DNA of 64,000 nucleotides, taken from NCBI RefSeq assembly GCF_021654285.1, contig NZ_JAKFZS010000009.1, positions 1 to 64,000 on the forward strand. The letters are read 5' to 3'. Shown here piece after piece: positions 45,313-54,740 of the stretch (position 1 is its first letter; each line of letters starts with the position of its first letter). Origin of the DNA: Pseudoalteromonas luteoviolacea. GTDB taxonomy: Bacteria > Pseudomonadota > Gammaproteobacteria > Enterobacterales > Alteromonadaceae. Both the position numbers and the translations under genes were made by a program. The notes beneath the pieces were generated by a model. It was not told the origin of the DNA and ran no database searches. It worked only from the letters and a program-made list of their open reading frames with translations.

Positions 45313-46048
45313 GTTCCATGTTTCCTTGAGTTTTCCTAAAAACTTGTAGCTCTAAATGAAACTTCATTAATAATTAACATTATTTAAATATTAAAAATCA
45401 TTGTTAAGCCGGTTTATTCACTGAAACACGAAAGTGTTAAATTCGTATTCCATAAAATCAATAGATTATGATTAATTAAACTCGCTGTAATTGCTGGGGA
45501 GAATGATATCACTATCGTTTGCAATAATTAACATTGATCACGAGAATGTTATTAAAATAATGATATTTTCGGTCTGTAATAATTTTTAAATTGTTTCGTT
45601 TATTGCAATTTGTGCATTTACTTTATTGCGATATTGGCTTTAATTTATTTTTTTAGAATAAAGCACTATGCCAGTTTCATGATTGGTACATGAATTTTTG
45701 TTTTCAATTTGGGGATAAATATGTATGAAATGTGGAGGTGAAATTTCAACGCATTACACGAGTTGTTTTCGTCGGGTACAAAAAGTGTAAATAGCTAAAA
45801 TGGACTATTAGGTAACTATATGAATATATGTTCTTTTTAAGGGAGGTCGATGGTGTTTAGCTATCTTGCGATGGTTTGTTTTTCAGGTACGGGTATGATT
45901 AAAACTTGTGGTCGAAAGCTTGAATTTTACCGGTGAATTTGCTTTTCATTTGTACCGATTACCTAAAGTGGTAAAACAATAGGTAAATCGGTATTTGTTT
46001 ATTTGCAATGTAAAAACTAAGATGAATTTTTTATAACTTGGTATGTAT
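45313..46048. other. Long AT-rich gap between vioA and the MATE gene
   Basis: 736 bp without a certain gene. It holds the predicted vioA promoter, an imperfect 12-bp hairpin at 45953-45993 that may end the MATE transcript, and two short plus-strand frames: 45725-45790 (21 residues, with GGGGA upstream) and 45850-45936 (28 residues, with GGGAGG only 3 nt before ATG). Neither small frame has a recognisable product. Confidence 0.4.
45379..45407 (-). promoter_or_regulatory. Predicted sigma-70 promoter of vioABCDE
   Basis: On the minus strand, TTAACA (45407-45402) and AATAAT (45384-45379) are separated by exactly 17 bp, each matching 5 of 6 consensus bases. This gives a 5' untranslated region of about 60 nt before vioA. 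No LuxR-type box was found by eye near it, although quorum-sensing control of violacein is known in other strains. Confidence 0.45.
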
Positions 46049-47431
46049 CTAGTTATTTTTTATTAGTCTTTTTAGAGTGTACAGTGAAAAAGCAAGTGCA
46101 AATAGCCCGCCAGCTGTATCTGCAATGGGGAAAGACCACCATAAAGCGTCGGGATTAAATACATCTGGTAATACAGCCATCAATGGTAAAAGTACAATAT
46201 AGGTACGTGCAGCATCCAGCATAGTTGCAGGAAGTGCTCTGCCCATGCCTTGAAATAGCCCACTAGACATCATGCAAAATCCGGATAGGGCGAATGCACA
46301 AAATGAGATGAGTGCGATTTGCTTACCAAGTTCGGTGACTTGCTGATCCTGAGTAAATAATGTAATGAGCCACTGTGCGTTAAACGCGAGTATAAAGGTC
46401 ACGATAAGCCCCCAACCAAAGCTCACTGCACAGGCTACTATATAAGCTTTATATACGCGTTGATATTGGCCTGCACCATAATTGAAGCCTGCGAGTGTCT
46501 GCAAGGCAACCATCATGCCGATAATAGGCAGAAACAGAAACATATAGCTGCGTACTAAGATCCCATGGGCTGTAATGAGCGGCTCGGAATTATTTGTAAA
46601 TATGGTAGAGATCGAATATATCGTCGCAGCGAGGATAACTGAGAAACCGCCATGAGAGAGTAATACAGGTAAACCAAGACTTAAAATTTTGGTGTGAACC
46701 TTCAAAGGACTAAATAGTTGCTGTTTGTTAAACTGGACTTTGCTCTCTCCTTTTATTTGTAGTTGAATCGCTATGATGAGAGCGATGCTGATAGCTGCGA
46801 TAGTCGCCCACGCAGCGCCTGCTACTCCCCATTCGAATACAAATATAAAGACAGCATCGAGCACAATATTTAATACAGAGGCTGTTGTAAGCACTTGCAT
46901 CATTGCTTTGGGATTGCCAGAAGCTCGGAAGCCTTCTGTGATTTGATTGCAAACAAAGCCAACAACCCAAAATAATACAATGGGTGTGATGTAGCTGGTG
47001 GCTTGTGCTTTTAACGCTTCAGGCACCGCCAATAAGTTAAAAATGGCGTCTAGATTAAAATAGGTTAATGAACACAGCAGTAATGCAGACCCAACAGCGA
47101 GTAAAAAGGAGGCTGAGAATACCTCGTTTGCATCCTGTTGACGCTTTGCGCCTAGGTATCTAGAGATCAGTGACGCCATACCACTGCCGAGCATGGTGCT
47201 AATGGCGATTAATAGCATTTGGATTGGAAATACTGCCGAAACGGCACCCATTGCTTGCGTGCCGATACCTTGTGATATAAAGAGTGCATCCACAAAACTG
47301 TATAACCCGCTTATTAACATCCCTAAAATAGTAGGTATTGCCAAAAAGCAAAACTGTTTAAAAATGGGCGCAGTTAGCAACGGTGACTCTTGTTGTTGTG
47401 CTAACTCAATATCTGCTGTGGTCGTACTCAT
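46049..47431 (-). CDS. MATE-family multidrug efflux transporter
   Basis: 460 residues with about twelve transmembrane helices in two MATE repeats. The first repeat starts QFCFLAIPTILGMLISGLYSFVDALFISQGIG and contains LLTAPIFKQ; the second begins near ILSLGLPVLLSHGG with GMMVALQTLAGFNYGAGQY. MATE pumps expel drugs or metabolites with Na+ or H+. The gene sits upstream of vioA on the same strand but is separated by 736 bp, so it probably has its own promoter. Export of violacein or protection from it is a plausible but untested role. Ribosome site AAGGAT. Confidence 0.9.
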   Translation of the reverse strand: MSTTTADIELAQQQESPLLTAPIFKQFCFLAIPTILGMLISGLYSFVDALFISQGIGTQAMGAVSAVFPIQMLLIAISTMLGSGMASLISRYLGAKRQQDANEVFSASFLLAVGSALLLCSLTYFNLDAIFNLLAVPEALKAQATSYITPIVLFWVVGFVCNQITEGFRASGNPKAMMQVLTTASVLNIVLDAVFIFVFEWGVAGAAWATIAAISIALIIAIQLQIKGESKVQFNKQQLFSPLKVHTKILSLGLPVLLSHGGFSVILAATIYSISTIFTNNSEPLITAHGILVRSYMFLFLPIIGMMVALQTLAGFNYGAGQYQRVYKAYIVACAVSFGWGLIVTFILAFNAQWLITLFTQDQQVTELGKQIALISFCAFALSGFCMMSSGLFQGMGRALPATMLDAARTYIVLLPLMAVLPDVFNPDALWWSFPIADTAGGLFALAFSLYTLKRLIKNN

Positions 47432-47616
47432 AGATTATCCTTGTGAACTGTTGATTGCTTTCGCTAGTGTACTGAAAAAATTTTAATAAAGTTAATGGTT
47501 TGTATGATTAATTTTAATATTGTTGTTTTTTGATTGTTTGGCTGAGGGCTATAAAAACGGATGACTGATAAAGCTTGATGATTATGCGGTGTACTTTTTA
47601 TGACTATTTATCCAAT

Positions 47617-47643
47617 ACGCCGAGTTTAAGCCAATCTTGGCGT
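47617..47643. other. Imperfect hairpin in the MATE-merC gap
   Basis: ACGCCGAG/CTTGGCGT (8 pairs with one G-T) around an 11-nt loop, within the 288-bp gap between divergent genes. Role unknown; it may be an operator or fortuitous. Confidence 0.25.
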
Positions 47644-47719
47644 GAATATCTGTTGCTAATTAAAGCCTGTTTCTATATTTTATAGTGATGTTATATTGTA
47701 TCTTTATTGAGAGGGTTAA

Positions 47720-48115
47720 ATGCTAGGTAGTTTTCAACAAACTGGAGATAGAGTGTCTATAGGGCTTGCTTTTTTGTGTGTAGCTCACTGTCTCGTTTTA
47801 CCTGTTGTTGTTTTAGCATTGCCGTTTGTAGCGACAAGTTTTTTGCAAGAGGAAGCTTTTCATCAGATGTTGCTATTTGGAGTGTTAATTACCAGTATTG
47901 TCGCTTTATATAGTGGGTGTAAATCCCATCAAAAGTGGAAAATATTTTACAGTGGTATTTTTGGACTCGTTGTTTTGAGTGTTGCTGCATTTTTTGGACA
48001 TGATTTACTCGGTGATGCAGGAGAGACTATTTTAACTGTTGTAGGCAGTTTGGTCGTTGCATACAGTCACCTCATCAATATTAAGACATGTAGAAGTGAT
48101 GAGTGCCGTAGTTAA
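47720..48115 (+). CDS. MerC-like four-helix membrane protein
   Basis: 131 residues with four hydrophobic helices. The first contains the MerC hallmark FLCVAHCLVLPVVVLALP, with Cys and His in the membrane; a Cys pair (CRSDEC) ends the chain. MerC proteins move mercuric or other soft metal ions. No mer operon is present, so it is more likely one of the stand-alone MerC-domain proteins linked in other bacteria to zinc or metal homeostasis. The upstream sequence GATGTTATATTGTATC only weakly resembles a Zur half-site. Confidence 0.85.
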   Translation: MLGSFQQTGDRVSIGLAFLCVAHCLVLPVVVLALPFVATSFLQEEAFHQMLLFGVLITSIVALYSGCKSHQKWKIFYSGIFGLVVLSVAAFFGHDLLGDAGETILTVVGSLVVAYSHLINIKTCRSDECRS

Positions 48116-48360
48116 GTTATTTATCTTATCGTTGGGTTACTTGTCTTGGTATCCCAACTAACTCTTCAAGTTTGGTTGCATTCTCAAATATAGTGACAAA
48201 TATATAGTAAATAGGTGATTTAAACACTATGTACTATGCTCAATGCATTGGCAACTTTGTTGGAGTGTGCATTGGCTAAAACTTTCCTGCTTATTCAAGC
48301 CTCTACCTTGTGGGCTGTCACTATTGTAACGACGTCAAAATTCTCTATTGGTAATAGATA

Positions 48361-51300
48361 GTGCATCTGTTTAGCAAATTTGTTCGTATTCCTATCGCGC
48401 TTAAAATTTTTGTCGTGGTGGTATTTGGTTTACTCGCACAAGCGGCTACGCTGCAATTATTTACGCTCAAGCAAACGACCGATAATCATTTAGCGACACG
48501 TATTGATGAAGTCAGCAGTTTGTTTGTACAAGCAAAGTCAGCGATTGCATTTATGACGTCTGAAAACAGACAGGATGCAGTTGAAGAATACTTGAGCTTA
48601 ATGAAAACCCACTCGGATGTGGCCATTGCTTTGGTCATTGACAAACAAGGTGCTGTAGAGACCAGTACGCATAATCATTATCAAGGCAGCTCAATTGAAC
48701 AAGTTGTACATGACTTTGAGCTCTCTGATGATTATCTGCAACAAATATTAACGTCCAAAGTGGATTTTAAAGCGTACTATGAAAAATCAAAAAGGCTCGT
48801 ATTAGCAGGCCCGATTGCTCATCTGAAAAGCAGTCAAACTCAGAGACACTTGTTGATATTGGCTGATTATTCAAAAGCCGCAAGGTATATCCACAATTCT
48901 ACGATGCACGCATTTACCCCATTGTTCGTTATTATGTTAATCACAGCACTCTTGGTTGCAGTGATTTTTCATGTCTCAATTCAAAAGCGATTACAGAAAA
49001 TATTTCGTCACTTTGATACTTATAACTCTAAAGAAGGGGCAACTTTGATAGAGATAAATGGTATGGATGAGATCAGTGAATTAGCGAGAAGGAGCAATCA
49101 ATTATTTCAAGACCTTGCAAGTAGCCATGCGGCCACCAAAGAGCAAAAAGACTACTTTCAAGCTTTGTTTGAAGGCATTACTGATGCCGTTGTCATTGTG
49201 GATGAAAAAGGGCAGATTTTAGATATTAACCATATTGCACTTGCCTATTTATCTGAACAGCCCAATAAGTTTGCAAAGTTTAATGCGTATTTTAAGTTAT
49301 CTCATTCTTGCGATGAATCTCAGCTCTTGAGTTTGTCGATTGAGGCTGAAAGAAACCGTGGACATAGTAGTAAAAGCTTTTGGTTATATGAGGGAAAATG
49401 GCATGCTATTAACTTGTCAGTGACTAAGCTAAATATGAAAAAGCAGGTGCTGACCTGTTATTTGGTTGCTTTTGTCGATCAGCAAAAGGAGTTCGAGTTG
49501 AACCTACAGCTACAGCTAAGTGAGCGTAAGTTTTACTCTATAATAGAAAATATCCCAGAAAGTGTGTTTTTACTGCAAGAAAACGGCGAAATAGCGTACT
49601 TAAACAGCCAACTGAAACAGTTTTTATCAATAGAAAAACCGATAAAAGAAGCTACCCACTTATTCCAGGCCTGTCCTAAAAATATTGCTGAATTTATTAT
49701 GCAGCGGATGGAATCTGTCATGCGTGGTGAGAGCTATATTCGAGAAGAAGTGCACTATAAACACAAGGGAGAAACTTTTTACAGTGCAATTACGCTTTTC
49801 CCAATTGTGAAAAGATCGGATAGTAAATATGCCATGGCCGGCGTTATCTCGGATATAACAAATCAAAAACGCACGGATCATACACTACAGCAAACCCAAA
49901 AAAGATTGGCAGGGCTTGTTAGGCATGCACCACTGGCAATTATTGAATGGGATAAATCGCTAACCATTGTATTTTGTAATCAAGCCGCATCTACGTTATT
50001 TGGCGTAGAGCAAAGTCGCTTAATTGATAGCAACTTATCTGAAGTGGTGACATCTGAATTTAATACTGAACTGGAAAATTACCTACTAAGTACTATTTCA
50101 AATGAGCAATCAGCAAAGCAGCTTATAGCCATTACAGACGCACAAGGGCAGCAAAGAGTCACTGAATGGCAAAGCTTTATGGTGTTTGATAGCCCAATCG
50201 AAGCGCCCCGTTATGCCTCTTTGGTGTCTGATATCACGATGCTGCATGAAGTGATTGAATCATTGGAGTTAAAAGAAGCTGAAAAAGATGAAGTGCTACA
50301 GTCGATGGTGGATCCTGTGATCACCATCAATGATAAAGGACAGGTTTTAACATTTAACAAAGCGGCTGAGGCTGCATTTCAATATCAAGCGGATCATGTG
50401 ATTGGAAAAAATGTGAAAATGCTGATGCCCGATGAGTTTGCGATGCACCACGATAATTTTATATCTAATTATATGACAACAGGGCATAAGCAAGTGATTG
50501 GTATTGGGCGACAGGTCTTTGGGCTGCGTGCCGACGGCAGTGTTTTTCCCATGCACCTATCTATCAGCGAGCTTCCTCTCATGCCAAATGGTGTAAGGCG
50601 GTTTATTGGCAACTGTGTAGATCTTACTAATATTAAAGAAAAAGAAGAGCAACTGAGGCGGTCAATGAAAATGGACGCACTCGGTAAACTGACCGGTGGA
50701 ATTGCTCATGATTTTAACAACTTGATTGGTATTATGCTTGGTTACAGCGACATAATTTTAATGCAAGAGTCTTTAGATGAGGATATTCAAAGTCATGCTA
50801 AAGCGATTGTTAAAGCGGGGGAGCGGGCTACCAATTTGACTCAAAAGCTGCTGAACTTCTCAAGAAAAGAAAGTGAGCTCACAGAAATATTTTGTTTGAA
50901 TAATGCATTATTGGATAGCCGCGAGTTATTAGAAAAATCACTTAAAGCGGATGTTAAATTAGATTTTTCTTTACATGAAGAATTGCCCAATGTCAGAGTT
51001 GATAAGCATGACTTTGATGACATGATATTGAATTTAGTTATAAACAGTGTGCATGCGATTGAAGAAGCAGGTGTTGTGACGGTGGCGACGTCAATAGACT
51101 GGTATCAAAATGACTTTATTAGTACCTCCCCTAGCTTACATGTGAGGTGTGATGTTTGTGATACGGGAGTGGGCATTCCAAAAGAGTACTTAGATAGTAT
51201 TTTCGATCCTTTCTTTTCTACAAAAGGGGACAAGGGCACTGGCTTAGGCTTGAGTCAGGTTTATGCATTTATCCAGCGTAGTAAAGGACAAGTTGAAGTG

Positions 51301-51768
51301 AAAACCAGCGACCAAGGGACGCAATTCTCAATTTATTTTCCTGTAATCGACTCCGAGATAAAGCAAAGCAAAGAAGTAAACACTGCATCAAATCAGATAA
51401 GTCATAAGCTTAGTAAGATCTTGGTTGTTGATGATGAGTTGTCACTTGCAGATGTGGTTGCCAAACTGCTGCGCCAAGCTGGGCACCAAGTCGATATTTT
51501 TGAAAGTGGCACTGAAGCGCTTCAGGCCATGGAAGTGACACACTATGACTTACTTATTTCAGATGTGCTCATGCCTGAGTTAAATGGGTTTAGTCTGGCT
51601 AAAAGAGCTGCCGCAAAATATCCTGATATTAAAATTCAAATGATAAGTGGTTATGTGGATATTGAACAAGTAACTGATTTTAATCCAAATTTATATGAAA
51701 GCTTACTGCGAAAACCGTTTCGCCCACAAGAGTTACTCAATAGAGTAGCATTATTGAGCTTAAAATAA
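48361..51768 (+). CDS. Membrane hybrid histidine kinase with several PAS domains and a receiver
   Basis: 1135 residues. Two membrane segments (IALKIFVVVVFGLLAQAA and LFVIMLITALLVAVIFHV) flank a periplasmic sensor of about 160 residues. Four PAS-like domains follow (about 265-380, 385-510, 515-630, 640-760). The last resembles a FixL haem PAS: MHHDNFI with His697 and IGIGRQ with Arg717, again 20 residues apart. The H box is GGIAHDFNNLIGIML; the HATPase has DVCDTGVGIPKEYLDSIFDPFFSTK and GTGLGLSQVYAF. A C-terminal receiver has VVDDELSLAD, phospho-Asp in LLISDVLMPELNG and KPFRPQE. GTG start. It overlaps the convergent receiver gene by 9 nt at the 3' end. Confidence 0.9.
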   Translation: MHLFSKFVRIPIALKIFVVVVFGLLAQAATLQLFTLKQTTDNHLATRIDEVSSLFVQAKSAIAFMTSENRQDAVEEYLSLMKTHSDVAIALVIDKQGAVETSTHNHYQGSSIEQVVHDFELSDDYLQQILTSKVDFKAYYEKSKRLVLAGPIAHLKSSQTQRHLLILADYSKAARYIHNSTMHAFTPLFVIMLITALLVAVIFHVSIQKRLQKIFRHFDTYNSKEGATLIEINGMDEISELARRSNQLFQDLASSHAATKEQKDYFQALFEGITDAVVIVDEKGQILDINHIALAYLSEQPNKFAKFNAYFKLSHSCDESQLLSLSIEAERNRGHSSKSFWLYEGKWHAINLSVTKLNMKKQVLTCYLVAFVDQQKEFELNLQLQLSERKFYSIIENIPESVFLLQENGEIAYLNSQLKQFLSIEKPIKEATHLFQACPKNIAEFIMQRMESVMRGESYIREEVHYKHKGETFYSAITLFPIVKRSDSKYAMAGVISDITNQKRTDHTLQQTQKRLAGLVRHAPLAIIEWDKSLTIVFCNQAASTLFGVEQSRLIDSNLSEVVTSEFNTELENYLLSTISNEQSAKQLIAITDAQGQQRVTEWQSFMVFDSPIEAPRYASLVSDITMLHEVIESLELKEAEKDEVLQSMVDPVITINDKGQVLTFNKAAEAAFQYQADHVIGKNVKMLMPDEFAMHHDNFISNYMTTGHKQVIGIGRQVFGLRADGSVFPMHLSISELPLMPNGVRRFIGNCVDLTNIKEKEEQLRRSMKMDALGKLTGGIAHDFNNLIGIMLGYSDIILMQESLDEDIQSHAKAIVKAGERATNLTQKLLNFSRKESELTEIFCLNNALLDSRELLEKSLKADVKLDFSLHEELPNVRVDKHDFDDMILNLVINSVHAIEEAGVVTVATSIDWYQNDFISTSPSLHVRCDVCDTGVGIPKEYLDSIFDPFFSTKGDKGTGLGLSQVYAFIQRSKGQVEVKTSDQGTQFSIYFPVIDSEIKQSKEVNTASNQISHKLSKILVVDDELSLADVVAKLLRQAGHQVDIFESGTEALQAMEVTHYDLLISDVLMPELNGFSLAKRAAAKYPDIKIQMISGYVDIEQVTDFNPNLYESLLRKPFRPQELLNRVALLSLK

Positions 51769-52929
51769 CTCAGGTTTTGTGGTGTTTAAATCGATATGCG
51801 TGTCGCTTTCAGGCGCGGATATTTTTTCCATGGCAAAGTACTTGTCAGTTTGCTCAATGACACTCGTCAGGTTTGATTTAAGCAAGTCCATTTTTGGTTC
51901 AAGGGCACTGAGTTTTTTTGCTTCTTTGGCGATCAGGTTGGCAATAAAAAGTTCTTGTTCTTCGGTTAAGTCGAGAATATGAAAGCTCGATGATATTTGC
52001 TGATTTAGATCGTTCGTTACATCAAGAATTAAGCTTTTATATTCGTCAGAAATGTTTTGCAATGAGCTTATACCGCTAGAGATGTCTAACACAATTTGCT
52101 CCATCGCTTGCTGTCGACCCAAATCTAGCAGTTTAGACTCAACGCCTTCTATAATGGCGACGGAGATATCTTGTATTGCACCGCTTTCCTCAGGTGATTC
52201 AGGCATGTTTTTAATTAAAAAAGACACATGTTTTTCATTGACAATCAAGCGTCTGCCAAAGTGGTGTAAACGGCCTTTTGTGCATAGCAGCTCAAATATA
52301 TTTTGTTCAATTGGACTAATTTGTGTACCAGCTGGACCGTAAAAATGCATTTGCTCTTGCTTTATCATGATACTGCTGAGCATGCCTAGTTGCTTCATCG
52401 TAGAAAAAAACTGATTCACGACTTGCTGTTGATCATTGCATTGATTAAGCAGTTTAAAAAACTGCATGACTAGGCTGTAGTGAGACGCCTGCTGCATTGA
52501 TGACATGGCAAGGGTTATTGATTCTTGCTCACTGGCTTTGAGCAGGGTCTGAGATTGAATAAATTCACTGACTTTTTGGACTTTGGTGACCAGCTCTTTC
52601 ATTTGAAAAGGTTTGGCAATGAAGTCATCTGCACCCACATCAAAGGCACGCAGTCTCATATCCAAGTTGTTGTATCCAGAGACTAAAAACACCGCGCAGT
52701 GAGTTGGTGATAGTTCGGTCTTAATTTTTTCGCATGCCGCTAAACCATCTATACCAGGCATGCTGATATCCATTAAGACCACTTGAGGGGTAAAGTTGTC
52801 GAGTATGTCATAAGCTTCACTGGCTGATGCTGCCTGTTCACACACAAAGAAAGGTTTTAATGCCGCACTTATCATGTCTCTTACTGCTTGCTCATCGTCA
52901 ACTATGAGCACCTTTGCTTTGTCTGTCAT
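51760..52929 (-). CDS. Receiver protein with uncharacterised helical output region
   Basis: 389 residues. The receiver (1-130) has VLIVDDEQAVRDM, phospho-Asp in VVLMDISMPGIDG, Thr/Ser in FLVSGYN and DFIAKPFQMKE. Residues 140-389 have no named domain: an alpha/beta part resembling a small sensor module (IMIKQEQMHFYGPAGTQISPIEQNIF) then long helices with heptad-like repeats (IVLDISSGISSLQNISDEY, LFIANLIAKEAKKLSALEPKMDLLKS). It may act as a scaffold or phosphorelay partner. Its 3' end overlaps the hybrid kinase gene by 9 nt in convergent orientation, so antisense effects are possible. Confidence 0.8.
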   Translation of the reverse strand: MTDKAKVLIVDDEQAVRDMISAALKPFFVCEQAASASEAYDILDNFTPQVVLMDISMPGIDGLAACEKIKTELSPTHCAVFLVSGYNNLDMRLRAFDVGADDFIAKPFQMKELVTKVQKVSEFIQSQTLLKASEQESITLAMSSMQQASHYSLVMQFFKLLNQCNDQQQVVNQFFSTMKQLGMLSSIMIKQEQMHFYGPAGTQISPIEQNIFELLCTKGRLHHFGRRLIVNEKHVSFLIKNMPESPEESGAIQDISVAIIEGVESKLLDLGRQQAMEQIVLDISSGISSLQNISDEYKSLILDVTNDLNQQISSSFHILDLTEEQELFIANLIAKEAKKLSALEPKMDLLKSNLTSVIEQTDKYFAMEKISAPESDTHIDLNTTKPELF

Positions 52930-53182
52930 CGTACACCTACTCCTGCACTGAATTGTACTAGATAGTTAAACTTATTAACTCTCATCAGCATAGTGTACAA
53001 CGGTATAATCTGCTAAGTATTCAGGATTGATTATTGGATTAAATATTTATGCTAGATATATAAAAGGCTGCGAGTTTTTGGTTAAAAGGTGCTTGAGGAT
53101 ATAAACAATTTACAAAAAGAGGTGGGCGGTGGGTTGGACTGTGTAAGGGAGTGAGCACATTCATGCTCACTCAAGTTGAAGC

Positions 53183-54724
53183 TTAGTATTCTAATTGGCC
53201 ACCATTATTGATGAAAGTGGCGTATTCTTGCCAAAGGTCCTCTACACCTCTTCCTAAAATCTGTTGGAAAGCGGCATCAAAAGACCAGGTATAATTTCCT
53301 AAATCTTTTGCCGCTTTATTAAATTTGTATAGGAAGTCTGGATCGTGTGTGACACGGACATAGTGTAAAAAGAATCCTGTGGTGGTGTAACCACCTAGCC
53401 ATTTTTTAGGGTCATTCACATTAGGCGTACGCGTTTTGTGAAGACCTTCTCCAATTCTGACTGCATCCGCAAGTCCTTCAGTATAAGCCCAATAAGCTTT
53501 ACCATCGCCGTAATTATCATGAGTTAGCGGTGAGTTGTTGTAACCGTGGGTGACTTCATGAGATAAAATACCATCAATCTCATTGCGGATCGCAGCGTCT
53601 GAATTACCGTTGTCACGGTAAATTTTCTCAAGGTGGCTCGTACTCACGACTATGGTCATTTCACCAGAACCATCTTGGCCCATCTTGTATGCAACAAACT
53701 CATTACCCCAATGATCTTTTGCTCTAAGTTCGAATTGAAGGTTTCTGAAACGATTGGACTCGACAGGATCGCGGTAAAGTATTTTTGCTACATCCACGCA
53801 GCGATTTGCCATATGGTCAGCAGGATCTGAGATGATGCGTTTGAATAAAATAGCCCCTTGAGTTTGAGGGTCGACATCCACAAAGTTAACTTGTGGTTTT
53901 TTCCATTCACCCGTTGGTGGAGTGGTTGTTTCTTCCTTTATATTAATGGTGTAGCTGGTATTTGAGTAACCATATACCGAAACATATACATCATTACCTT
54001 GTAATGTACATGATTCATTGGCATTGGATGTGGTGCTGCTGCAGTCAAATAACTGTGTTGTTGGCTGAGCTGTACGTCGCATATATAAATCGGCGTCTCC
54101 ATTACCCGTTGTTGTCGCAATCACTTTGCCTGCAACATTAAATGGGCCAAAATGCTGCCACTGGCCCGCGTTTAAACTATTACTTTGCGAGATAGGTAAA
54201 TTGCTCGGTGGGGTGATGTCATCTGAAAACATCTCGATTTCAGCAAGTTGCAAAATATTAGCGCCCTTGGTTGATGAGATATCAACTTTTACAAACGAAA
54301 AGCTCTGTAGATTTGCAACGCTAAACTGCTTAGTTTGATGGCGAGCACTGAAAGATTGATTGTAACGTGTATCCAGTGTTGTCCAGTTTTCGCCATCATT
54401 AGACCCTTGTAATTGCCAATCTTGTGGGTCACGATTTGGCGCATCATTGGCTGAAGTTAGCGTGTATGAGGTTATTTTTTGCGGTTGTGCAAATTGATAA
54501 CTTATCCATCCTGAAGAGGTGAAAGTCAGCCATTTGCTGTACTTGTTATCATCAAATGCTTTAATTCGGCCTTCAAAGTCACCATTTTCGCCTGATGCGC
54601 GGATGACATTTGGATTATCTGAAGTGAGGTCTGTCTGTGCAATGGCTGCGGTCGAAAATAATGCGCCAAGTAAACACGCGAGTTTGGTTTTATTTAAGGC
54701 ATTGTGTGTAATTAATGATTTCAT
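53183..54724 (-). CDS. Secreted basic-secretory-family metallopeptidase with discoidin and PPC domains
   Basis: 513 residues. Signal peptide (LACLLGALFSTAAIAQ), then an F5/8 type C (discoidin) domain at about 32-165 with WLTFTSSGWISYQFAQPQKITSY and DPQDWQLQGSNDGENW. A bacterial PPC domain lies at about 183-268 (QWQHFGPFNV, DADLYMRR, VYVSVYGYSNTSYTINI). The last 230 residues form a plant-like basic secretory protein catalytic domain: HEVTHGYNN with H389, E390 and H393, then WAYTEGLADAVRIG and GYTTTGFFLHYV. It is probably a secreted zinc peptidase targeting polysaccharide- or protein-rich particles. Two inverted ATCGTTCCAAT sites flank its promoter region. Confidence 0.88.
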   Translation of the reverse strand: MKSLITHNALNKTKLACLLGALFSTAAIAQTDLTSDNPNVIRASGENGDFEGRIKAFDDNKYSKWLTFTSSGWISYQFAQPQKITSYTLTSANDAPNRDPQDWQLQGSNDGENWTTLDTRYNQSFSARHQTKQFSVANLQSFSFVKVDISSTKGANILQLAEIEMFSDDITPPSNLPISQSNSLNAGQWQHFGPFNVAGKVIATTTGNGDADLYMRRTAQPTTQLFDCSSTTSNANESCTLQGNDVYVSVYGYSNTSYTINIKEETTTPPTGEWKKPQVNFVDVDPQTQGAILFKRIISDPADHMANRCVDVAKILYRDPVESNRFRNLQFELRAKDHWGNEFVAYKMGQDGSGEMTIVVSTSHLEKIYRDNGNSDAAIRNEIDGILSHEVTHGYNNSPLTHDNYGDGKAYWAYTEGLADAVRIGEGLHKTRTPNVNDPKKWLGGYTTTGFFLHYVRVTHDPDFLYKFNKAAKDLGNYTWSFDAAFQQILGRGVEDLWQEYATFINNGGQLEY

Positions 54725-54740
54725 GTGTATCCAACCTTGT

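Noticed and set aside
45317..45327. ATG at 45319 as a possible vioA start
   Set aside because: It opens a five-codon frame ending in TAG that is not in frame with vioA, and it is only 3 nt from the ribosome site.
47687..47702. Zur-box-like sequence upstream of the MerC-like gene
   Set aside because: Only one half of the palindrome fits, so no regulatory site is claimed.
48131..48158. Hairpin GTTGGG/CCCAAC after the MerC-like gene
   Set aside because: Only six bp with a long loop and no T-run; not convincing as a terminator.
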